Shown here piece by piece: positions 1 to 4,586 of a stretch of 5,253 nt of DNA. Positions within the stretch are counted from its first letter, which is position 1; every line of letters begins with the position of its first letter. The translations under genes and the position numbers were made by a program. The DNA comes from an uncultured Hyphomicrobiales bacterium (GTDB lineage: Bacteria; Pseudomonadota; Alphaproteobacteria; Rhizobiales; Xanthobacteraceae): the NCBI GenBank assembly GCA_903891395.1, contig CAITEM010000367.1, positions 1-5,253 of the forward strand, given 5' to 3'. Below the pieces are notes generated by a model. The model worked only from the letters and a program-made list of their open reading frames with translations, was not told the origin of the DNA and ran no database searches.

Positions 1-2
1 TC

Positions 3-461
3 GCGGCCAAGGTCGAGGACATGATCAACACGGTCGTGCGCCAGATCGCGTTCTATTCCTTCGAGCGCAAAGTGCATCTGGAGCGCCGCAATGGCGAACT
101 CACCGCCGACAAGATTTGCGAGCTATGGATGTCGGTGCAGAGCGAGAGCCTCGGCCCCGCGATCGAATTGAAGGAAGGCTACGAGACCTTCTGGACGTAT
201 ATTCCGCACTTCATCCATTCGCCGTTCTACGTCTACGCCTATGCCTTCGGCGATTGCCTGGTGAATTCGCTCTATGCGGTCTACGAGAAATCGAATGAAG
301 GCTTTGCCGAGCGCTATTTGGCGATGCTCGCTGCCGGCGGCACCAAGCATCATTCCGAATTGCTCAAGCCCTTTGGCCTGGACGCGACCGACCCGAAATT
401 CTGGGACGGGGGCCTGAGCGTCATCGCCGGCATGATCGACGAGCTAGAGAAGCTGGGATAG
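3..461 (+). CDS. pepF: M3-family oligoendopeptidase F, C-terminal part (5' end outside window)
   Basis: This is the C-terminal 152 residues of a PepF-type zinc metallopeptidase, a cytoplasmic enzyme that degrades short peptides. The frame is open from the first base of the window, so the ATG at base 21 is an internal methionine and not the start. The visible part is the helical C-terminal half of the M3 fold: an alpha-helical stretch with the motif RQIAFYSFE soon after the window edge, then IPHFIHSPFYVYAYAFG (bases 201-251), the His- and Tyr-rich segment that lines the active site in this family, then the closing motif KPFGLDATDPKFWDGG. The HExxH zinc site must lie upstream and cannot be checked here. 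The gene ends normally with TAG, with no frameshift in the visible part. It is transcribed in the direction of the toxin-antitoxin genes but is separated from them by an 83-bp gap containing a strong palindrome. Family assignment is firm; the peptide substrates are unknown. Confidence 0.9.
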   Translation, partial: AAKVEDMINTVVRQIAFYSFERKVHLERRNGELTADKICELWMSVQSESLGPAIELKEGYETFWTYIPHFIHSPFYVYAYAFGDCLVNSLYAVYEKSNEGFAERYLAMLAAGGTKHHSELLKPFGLDATDPKFWDGGLSVIAGMIDELEKLG

Positions 462-482
462 CTCTTGTTTTTCAATGATATA

Positions 483-533
483 GATACGTTGTACGTTCTG
501 TAAAACTCTGTTATACAGAACGTACAACGTATC
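483..533. repeat. Near-perfect palindrome, probable operator of the toxin-antitoxin module
   Basis: Two perfectly complementary 20-bp arms (483-502 and 514-533) flank an 11-bp centre, which can itself pair three more bases on each side (AAC/GTT) around a TCT loop. Each arm contains two ACGT boxes 7 bp apart (486 and 493; 520 and 527) and a TTGTAC/GTACAA core, so there are four ACGT boxes in mirror arrangement. It lies just upstream of the antitoxin ribosome binding site and overlaps the putative promoter. Type II antitoxins of the AbrB/MazE fold commonly bind palindromes over their own promoters, so an autoregulatory operator is the likeliest role (inference). In RNA transcribed from upstream it would form a 20-bp hairpin ending directly at the Shine-Dalgarno sequence. 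It has no T-run after it, so it is not a typical terminator for pepF. Confidence 0.85.
489..517 (+). promoter_or_regulatory. Putative promoter of the toxin-antitoxin operon inside the palindrome
   Basis: TTGTAC (489-494) and TATACA (512-517) sit 17 bp apart, with an alternative TTATAC one base earlier. The match is moderate (TTG conserved in the -35 box, TATA in the -10 box). Both boxes lie within the inverted repeat, so an antitoxin bound to the arms would cover both, as expected for autorepression. A second candidate -35-like TTGTTT at 465-470 has no good partner at 17 bp. The call rests on pattern matching only. Confidence 0.4.
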
Positions 534-537
534 GGAG
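534..537 (+). promoter_or_regulatory. Ribosome binding site of the antitoxin gene
   Basis: GGAG lies 7 bases before the ATG at 545 and directly abuts the right arm of the palindrome (which ends at 533). This supports the ATG as the start and means that a hairpin in the leader RNA would stack next to the ribosome binding site. Confidence 0.6.
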
Positions 538-544
538 ATCTGCC

Positions 545-817
545 ATGTCGATTGAAAAGAAAATAGAAGCCGATCCGCGCGGCACTCCGGTTGGTGTGGT
601 GCAACTCAAGAAGGTCGGCAATTCCACCGGCATGATCTTGCCGAAAGAAATCATGGCGCGGCTCAATCTCAGTGTCGGTGACAGTTTTTACGCCACAATG
701 ACTCCGGAAGGCGGCATTCGCTTTACGCCATACGATCCGAAGTTCGACAAGGCCATGGAAGTCGCGCGGCGTGGTATGAAGATTTATCGCAACGCGCTCT
801 CCGAACTCGCTAAATGA
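545..817 (+). CDS. AbrB/MazE-fold antitoxin of a type II toxin-antitoxin module
   Basis: A 90-residue protein whose central part (about residues 17-62) reads as a SpoVT/AbrB swapped-hairpin DNA-binding domain: VVQLKKVGNSTGMILPKEI followed by a MARLNLSVGDSF segment, the usual signature of MazE-like antitoxins. The C-terminal tail (about 64-90) is charged and predicted helical and is the likely part that binds and neutralises the toxin. The start is ATG with GGAG 7 bases upstream. The stop codon overlaps the toxin start in ATGA, so the two are translationally coupled. Known role of the family: dimeric repressor of its own operon and labile inhibitor of the toxin, in the cytoplasm. The palindrome just upstream fits as its operator. 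Odd point: the classical partner of Doc is Phd, a different fold; here the DNA-binding module is AbrB/MazE-like. GC content, hand-counted, is about 53%. Confidence 0.88.
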   Translation: MSIEKKIEADPRGTPVGVVQLKKVGNSTGMILPKEIMARLNLSVGDSFYATMTPEGGIRFTPYDPKFDKAMEVARRGMKIYRNALSELAK

Positions 818-1200
818 CAGAGCCTGAATGGCTGACTGTCACGATCATCGTCGCTATCCATGACGAGCAGCTTGCCATTCACGGTGGTCCTTCCGGCATT
901 CGCGACAGCGGCATGCTTGAGTCCGCCCTTGATCGTCCTCGCAATAAGTGGGCTTACGAAAACGCCGAATTGCCTGAACTTGCCGCCGCATACGGCTTTG
1001 GAATCGCCAAAAATCACCCGTTCGTTGACGGCAACAAGCGCACTTCGTTGCTGGCCCTTTATACTTTTCTCGGCATAAACGGCATCGAGTTTGTGGTGCC
1101 CGAGGCGGAAGCGGCTTCGATGATCCTGTCCCTTGCCGCCGGCGAAGTGAGCGAAGAAAGTCTCACGCGTTGGATCAAAGACAACTGGCCGAAGGCGTAA
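814..1200 (+). CDS. doc: Death-on-curing (Doc) family toxin, Fic fold
   Basis: A 128-residue Doc-type protein. The N-terminal part has the family pattern IHDEQLAIHGGPSGIRDSGML followed by ESALDRPRN. Residues 68-77 carry the Fic-motif HPFVDGNKRT, with H68 as the probable catalytic histidine, D72 as the probable metal-binding acidic residue, and N74 and R76 for phosphate contacts. K75 stands where AMPylating Fic enzymes have Gly; in phage P1 Doc this lysine goes with kinase activity toward elongation factor Tu, which stops translation. The same activity here is inference. Length matches the family and no key residue is missing, so the toxin looks intact. It begins within the antitoxin stop codon (ATGA), needing coupled translation, and ends five bases before the BKACE start codon. 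A hand count of three sequence lines gives about 55-58% GC. Confidence 0.92.
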   Translation: MTEPEWLTVTIIVAIHDEQLAIHGGPSGIRDSGMLESALDRPRNKWAYENAELPELAAAYGFGIAKNHPFVDGNKRTSLLALYTFLGINGIEFVVPEAEAASMILSLAAGEVSEESLTRWIKDNWPKA

Positions 1201-1205
1201 TCCGA

Positions 1206-2108
1206 ATGCCCAAAGTCTGGATCGAAGTGGCGCTGAACGGGCCTTGGGGTCGCGAACGCCAACCGACGATTCCGATTTCCGTCGATGACATCGTCGCCGA
1301 CGGCATCGCGGCGGCGAGGGCAGGCGCGGCGATCGTGCATCTGCATGCCTATGACGAAAGCACCGGCCGGCAGCGCGACGACTGGCGCACGTACGCCAGC
1401 ATCATCGAGGGTATCCGCGCGCAATGCGACGTCATCGTCTATCCGACGATCCCGATCGCCGGTTCGGGCTTTGCCGGCGCTGTGACAGGTGCGCGCGAAC
1501 GTTACGCGCACCTTGAGGAATTGGCGAAGCGCGGGCTGGTCGAATGGGCGGTGGTCGATCCCGGCTCGGCGAACATCGCGCGGCTCGATGCGCTCTCGCG
1601 CAAGGAATTGGGCTTCGTCTATCAAAATCCGGACGCGCACATCATCGAAGGTTTGCGCGTTTGCGCAGATTACGATGTGCGGCCGAGTTACGCCATCTAT
1701 GAGCCGGGCTTTACGCGGGCCGGCGCGGTGCTGGCGTCGGCGTATCCGGGCCTGCCGGCGCCGATTTATCGCTTCATGTTCTCCGAGCAGTTCGCCTTCG
1801 GCTTTCCGCCCAAGCCGCAATATCTTGATGCGCATCTGGCCTTGCTGACTGAGGCCGCGCCCGGCGCACCGTGGATGGTCGCGGGGCTTGGTCTCGACAT
1901 CCGCCCGCTGATCGCGCCGGTGGTCGAACGCGGCGGCCATATCCGCGTCGGTCTCGAAGACCGGCTCTTGGGTGTGCACGAGTCCAATGCTGCATTGGTC
2001 GAAGAGGCGGTTCGCCTGGTGCGTGATGCCGGCGGCGAACCGGCGGCGGCGGCCGAGGTCAGGGCGGCCTGCACGGCGGCGGACTTGAAGCTGAGGCGGA
2101 GCGCCTAG
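1206..2108 (+). CDS. Beta-keto acid cleavage enzyme (BKACE, DUF849 / Kce-like)
   Basis: A 300-residue TIM-barrel protein of the BKACE family, whose members condense a beta-keto acid with acetyl-CoA to give acetoacetate and a new acyl-CoA; the founding member, Kce, acts on 3-keto-5-aminohexanoate in lysine fermentation. Seen here: the zinc-ligand pair H45-L-H47 in AAIVHLHAYD and, near the C-terminus, GGHIRVGLED with R247, the third likely zinc ligand E251, and D252, spaced as in Kce. Substrate specificity cannot be read from this; Kce itself is only one of many activities in the family. The ATG at 1206 is chosen because the protein then begins with the family-typical MPKVWIEVALNGP; GAAGG lies about 10 bases upstream. 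A TTG start at 1170 would add 12 unrelated residues inside the toxin gene. It follows doc by five bases and interlocks its stop codon with the convergent gene. Confidence 0.9.
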   Translation: MPKVWIEVALNGPWGRERQPTIPISVDDIVADGIAAARAGAAIVHLHAYDESTGRQRDDWRTYASIIEGIRAQCDVIVYPTIPIAGSGFAGAVTGARERYAHLEELAKRGLVEWAVVDPGSANIARLDALSRKELGFVYQNPDAHIIEGLRVCADYDVRPSYAIYEPGFTRAGAVLASAYPGLPAPIYRFMFSEQFAFGFPPKPQYLDAHLALLTEAAPGAPWMVAGLGLDIRPLIAPVVERGGHIRVGLEDRLLGVHESNAALVEEAVRLVRDAGGEPAAAAEVRAACTAADLKLRRSA

Positions 2109-2617
2109 TCGCAGCCCTTGCGGCCGCTGCGGGTCGAGAGTTGGTATTCAAAGCATTGCATCGTGATGTCGAGTGGCGGCTCGCTGTCCCGGTTCAGCCG
2201 ATAGACGTTACGCGAGAGGTCGGTGGATTCGTCGCGCCCACAGACCGTGCGGTTCTTGCTTGATATGGTCTTGGACGATTGCCGCGTCAGAACGAGCTTG
2301 TGCTTGATGTCGTCGACGCGCGAAAAGCTGAGCGGGCCGGCAAGCCCGTCGTCGTTATCGACGATATACGAACCGCTCGGCTCGCTACCGTTCTTGATAT
2401 CGGACGTCATCTTCTCGATGGCGTCGACACTCGGCTTGCTGAGTTTCAAGGGTTCCTTGCGTGTCGTCACATACAGGCCATCGCGGTTGAATGCGACCAA
2501 TTGATCGCCCGCCTGACCGAAGCAACCCCACGACAGGATGCCTGCATTTGCCCCTGCCAACGGTGCGCCGGCGGCAAGAGCAGCGAGCAATACTGAAAGA
2601 ATTCTGATGCGCGTCAC
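2105..2617 (-). CDS. Small exported protein of unknown function, four cysteines
   Basis: I do not recognise this 170-residue protein. It begins with a clear Sec signal peptide: a positive start (MTRIR), a hydrophobic core from about residue 6 to 20, and a likely cleavage after ANA at residue 25. The mature part is about 145 residues, polar and rich in Ser, Asp, Lys and Arg, with no membrane segment. Four cysteines remain (C32, C126, C155, C169), an even number that would allow two disulfides in the periplasm. The GTG start at 2617 is preferred because GGGGGAGG lies about 9 bases upstream and the signal peptide starts there; an ATG at 2683 would put 22 polar residues before the signal peptide and overlap the divergent gene. 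Coding on this strand is supported by the signal peptide and ribosome binding site rather than by homology. It converges on the BKACE gene with a 4-bp stop overlap. Confidence 0.72.
   Translation of the reverse strand: MTRIRILSVLLAALAAGAPLAGANAGILSWGCFGQAGDQLVAFNRDGLYVTTRKEPLKLSKPSVDAIEKMTSDIKNGSEPSGSYIVDNDDGLAGPLSFSRVDDIKHKLVLTRQSSKTISSKNRTVCGRDESTDLSRNVYRLNRDSEPPLDITMQCFEYQLSTRSGRKGCD
2110..2131. other. GC-rich hairpin at the junction of the convergent genes
   Basis: CGCAGC (2110-2115) and GCTGCG (2126-2131) form a 6-bp stem around a 10-base loop, inside the last codons of the minus-strand gene and just past the BKACE stop. A second small stem, AGGCG/CGCCT (2094-2106), lies in the last BKACE codons. 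Neither is followed by a T-run on either strand, so these are not standard intrinsic terminators, although no better one exists between the two genes. Confidence 0.25.
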
Positions 2618-2672
2618 TCGTTTCGTCCTCCCCCGGTCCCTATATTGGTAGCACACCAGCCCCGACAGGTTC
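2618..2672. promoter_or_regulatory. Divergent promoter region between the exported-protein gene and the ABC1 kinase gene
   Basis: This 55-bp spacer must hold the 5' signals of both divergent genes unless promoters lie inside them. CTATAT at 2640-2645 (plus strand) matches the alphaproteobacterial -10 consensus, but no good -35 box lies 17 bases before it. The reverse strand reads CAATATAG over the same bases, so both genes could share this AT-rich core. The only other marked signal is the minus-strand ribosome binding site at 2627-2634. Confidence 0.35.
2627..2634 (-). promoter_or_regulatory. Ribosome binding site that fixes the GTG start of the exported protein
   Basis: Read on the minus strand this is GGGGGAGG, a strong purine-rich Shine-Dalgarno sequence about 9 bases before the GTG at 2617. 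It is the main reason to choose this start over the upstream ATG at 2683, which would leave the site inside the coding region. Confidence 0.6.
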
Positions 2673-4046
2673 ATGCCTCCCACCGATCTCGAAAAGAACC
2701 GCTTTTCCGCTCGCGCCAGGCGCTACGCCAACGTCGGTACCAAAGTCGGCGGCGTCGCGGCACGTATGGCGGGCCAGCGGCTGTTCGGGGCCAAGCCCGA
2801 TGACCGCTCCGGCAATGCGCTGGCGCTGGCTTCCGCGCTCGGCGGGCTGAAAGGCCCCATCATGAAGGTGGCGCAGTTGCTTGCCACCATTCCGGACGCG
2901 GTGCCGGCGGAATACGCCAATGAGTTGATGAAGCTGCAGAGTCAGGCGCCGCCGATGGGCTGGGCCTTCGTCAAGCGCCGCATGCAGGCCGAGCTCGGCG
3001 CCGGCTGGGAGCAAAAGTTCAAAAGCTTCGAGCACCATCCGGCGGCCGCGGCCTCGCTCGGCCAGGTGCATCGCGCCACGACGCTGAACGGCAGCGAACT
3101 GGCCTGCAAGCTGCAGTATCCCGACATGCAGTCCGCGGTCGAAGCCGATCTCAACCAACTGCAATTATTTATGTCGATCCGCAAGCGATTCGATCCGGCG
3201 ATCGACGCCACCGAAATCGCCGTCGAGATCGGCGCGCGGCTGCGCGAAGAACTCGACTACGTCCGCGAGGCCAAGCACACCGCGCTCTATCGGCACATGC
3301 TTAAAGACGAGGATTCCATCCGTGTGCCGCAGGTCTATCCGGATCTCTCGACCGGGCGCTTGCTGACGATGCAGTGGATGAACGGCCGCAAGCTGCTCGA
3401 TCACAAGGACGCCTCGCTCGAATTGCGCAACAAACTGGCCACCGCGATGTTCACCGCCTGGTGGTTTCCGTTCAGCCGCTTTGGCGTCATCCACGGCGAC
3501 CCGCATCTCGGCAATTACAGCGTGTTCGACGACGCCAAGGGCGAGCCGGCAGGCATTAACCTGCTCGACTATGGCTGCATCCGCGTTTTTCCGCCGAGCT
3601 TCGTCGGCGGTGTGGTCGATCTCTATCGCGGTCTGCACGACAATGACGACGCCCGCGTGGTGCATGCCTACGAGACCTGGGGGTTCAAGCGGCTGTCGCG
3701 CGAACTGATCGATTCGCTCAACATCTGGGCGCGCTTCATCTACGGTCCCTTGCTCGACGACCGCATCCGCACCATCGCCGATGGCGTGAAGCCCTCGCAA
3801 TACGGCCGCAAGGAAGCGTTCAAGGTGCACCAAGCGCTGAAGAAGCAGGGGCCGGTCACGGTGCCGCGCGAATTCGTCTTTATGGACCGTGCCGCCATCG
3901 GCCTTGGCGCCGTGTTTCTGCACCTCAACGCCGAACTGAATTTCTATAAGCTTTTCAACGAGGCGATCGAGCGGTTCGACATCGAACGGGTCGCCGAGCG
4001 GCAACGCCAGGCGCTTGAGCAGGCCGGACTGACGACGGCCTCCTGA
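2673..4046 (+). CDS. ABC1/UbiB-family atypical kinase (AarF/COQ8-like)
   Basis: A 457-residue member of the UbiB/COQ8/ABC1 family of protein-kinase-like ATPases, which support ubiquinone biosynthesis and lipid homeostasis. Motifs in order: the family N-terminal signature KVAQ (K65-Q68, in KGPIMKVAQLLATIPD); the alanine-rich loop AAAASLGQVH (124-133) that replaces the usual glycine-rich loop; the ATP-site lysine K146 in ELACKLQYP; a likely helix-C glutamate E157; the ELD of the ExD motif (E193, D195); the catalytic IHGDPHLGN (D276, N281); and LLDYG (D299-G301) for DFG. All catalytic residues are present. The family motif is usually KxGQ; here the Gly is Ala. Unlike Escherichia coli UbiB there is no obvious C-terminal pair of membrane helices, so it resembles the COQ8-like, AarF-type cytosolic or peripheral forms. 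Start ATG has a weak AGG only 3 bases upstream, but no other start fits the spacer. Role in this organism and substrate are unknown. Confidence 0.92.
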   Translation: MPPTDLEKNRFSARARRYANVGTKVGGVAARMAGQRLFGAKPDDRSGNALALASALGGLKGPIMKVAQLLATIPDAVPAEYANELMKLQSQAPPMGWAFVKRRMQAELGAGWEQKFKSFEHHPAAAASLGQVHRATTLNGSELACKLQYPDMQSAVEADLNQLQLFMSIRKRFDPAIDATEIAVEIGARLREELDYVREAKHTALYRHMLKDEDSIRVPQVYPDLSTGRLLTMQWMNGRKLLDHKDASLELRNKLATAMFTAWWFPFSRFGVIHGDPHLGNYSVFDDAKGEPAGINLLDYGCIRVFPPSFVGGVVDLYRGLHDNDDARVVHAYETWGFKRLSRELIDSLNIWARFIYGPLLDDRIRTIADGVKPSQYGRKEAFKVHQALKKQGPVTVPREFVFMDRAAIGLGAVFLHLNAELNFYKLFNEAIERFDIERVAERQRQALEQAGLTTAS

Positions 4047-4069
4047 TATTCCGGTTGGGTGCGCTTGTC

Positions 4070-4161
4070 GGGGCTGTCCAGGCCGCCCTGACCAAGGCCG
4101 AAAAGCCTGCCGGAAAAGGCTTTATTCCAGCCTTGCAACCGGAGGGCGGCAGCCCCCTTTT
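4070..4161 (+). terminator. Long imperfect hairpin followed by a T-run, probable terminator after the kinase gene
   Basis: Nested complementary segments form one extended stem: GGGGCTG (4070-4076) with CAGCCCC (4150-4156), CCGCCCT (4083-4089) with AGGGCGG (4143-4149), CAAGGC (4093-4098) with GCCTTG (4130-4135), and AAAGCCT (4102-4108) with AGGCTTT (4117-4123). TTTT follows at 4158-4161. It sits 24 bases past the kinase stop codon and before the putative promoter of the next gene, so termination of the kinase transcript is the likeliest role. The stem is longer and more interrupted than typical intrinsic terminators, and the T-run is short. Confidence 0.45.
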
Positions 4162-4195
4162 GAACGTTGATTCACAGCAGCCAAGGGCGCAACCG

Positions 4196-4223
4196 TTGCT
4201 CTTAACGCCCGATTGCGCTACCT
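4196..4223 (+). promoter_or_regulatory. Putative promoter of the membrane-protein/pntAA operon
   Basis: TTGCTC (4196-4201) and CTACCT (4218-4223) are spaced 16 bp apart and resemble the alphaproteobacterial TTGAC / CTATAT pattern at about four of six positions each. The pair lies downstream of the terminator-like hairpin and 33 bases before the start codon, where a promoter for the next operon is needed. Evidence is positional and weak. Confidence 0.3.
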
Positions 4224-4256
4224 CACTGCCGCCAGTTACTTCGGAGAACTTCCCCC

Positions 4257-4547
4257 ATGGCCGACCACGGCACTGTCGAATACGCCACCGCCACCGGAAA
4301 CGACTATCCGGCGCACGAAAATACGTACGAGACCTTCGTCAAATTCGCGACCGTCGGCACCATTTACGTCATCAACCTGATGCTCGCCCTCGCGGTCGGC
4401 GGGGTGATGGGCCACTGGTTCATGGCGTTGCCGGTCTTCATCATCGGGATCATCGGCCTGATCCCGGGTCTGGTCACCGGTTCGAAGACCTCAAGCGTTG
4501 TTGCTTTCGTGATCTGCTTCCTGATCTTCGCGTTCAACGGGCTGTAG
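4257..4547 (+). CDS. aa3-type cytochrome c oxidase subunit IV family membrane protein
   Basis: A 96-residue protein. Its N-terminal part (about 7-35: VEYATATGNDYPAHENTYETF, then VKFATVG) resembles the bacterial aa3 oxidase subunit IV domain (COX4_pro_2), a small accessory subunit of the respiratory oxidase. It is followed by three likely membrane helices at about 31-50, 55-74 and 78-94. The classical domain has a single helix and about 45-50 residues, so this is a longer form; I recall similar roughly 90-residue proteins beside pntAA in Rhizobiales, but cannot verify it here. The ATG at 4257 has GGAGAA 8 bases upstream. It lies 39 bp before pntAA on the same strand with no terminator between them, so they are probably one operon. 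No oxidase subunit gene is nearby, so a role with the transhydrogenase instead is possible (inference). Confidence 0.78.
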   Translation: MADHGTVEYATATGNDYPAHENTYETFVKFATVGTIYVINLMLALAVGGVMGHWFMALPVFIIGIIGLIPGLVTGSKTSSVVAFVICFLIFAFNGL

Positions 4548-4572
4548 TCGCGCACGATATCGGCTTGAATGC

Positions 4573-4580
4573 GGGGGGAG
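4573..4580 (+). promoter_or_regulatory. Ribosome binding site that fixes the pntAA start
   Basis: GGGGGGAG ends 6 bases before the ATG at 4587. An in-frame ATG at 4569 lies upstream of this site and would add six residues not expected in PntAA, so 4587 is the better start; translation then begins MRIAVARE, the usual beginning of the family. Confidence 0.6.
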
Positions 4581-4586
4581 ACGCGA

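Noticed and set aside
21..461. PepF fragment as a complete small gene starting at ATG 21
   Set aside because: The frame is open upstream to the window edge, the residues before it are family-like, and the visible part is only the C-terminal end of an M3 peptidase.
483..533. Palindrome as a transposon end or attachment site
   Set aside because: There is no transposase or integrase, no second copy in the window and no target duplication; overlap with a promoter before an AbrB-type antitoxin is the simpler explanation.
1170..1205. TTG at 1170 as an earlier start for the BKACE gene
   Set aside because: The extra 12 residues lie inside the toxin gene and are not family-like; MPKVWIEVALNGP from 1206 matches the family start.
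1059..1979. Long minus-strand open frame (306 codons) opposite the BKACE gene
   Set aside because: It is rich in Arg, Asp and His as expected for the antisense of GC-rich codons, shows no domain, and lies opposite a gene with clear catalytic motifs.
2223..2596. Two plus-strand open frames of 93 and 105 codons opposite the exported-protein gene
   Set aside because: The minus strand has a signal peptide and a strong ribosome binding site; the plus frames have neither and no recognisable domain. This is the least certain strand decision in the window.
2501..2617. Exported protein as a lipoprotein, because a cysteine follows the signal peptide
   Set aside because: The residues before C32 are LSWG, not a lipobox, and the ANA cleavage site lies seven residues earlier.
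3165..4004. Long minus-strand open frame (279 codons) opposite the ABC1 kinase gene
   Set aside because: The plus strand encodes all kinase motifs; the opposite frame has no recognisable domain and a typical shadow composition.
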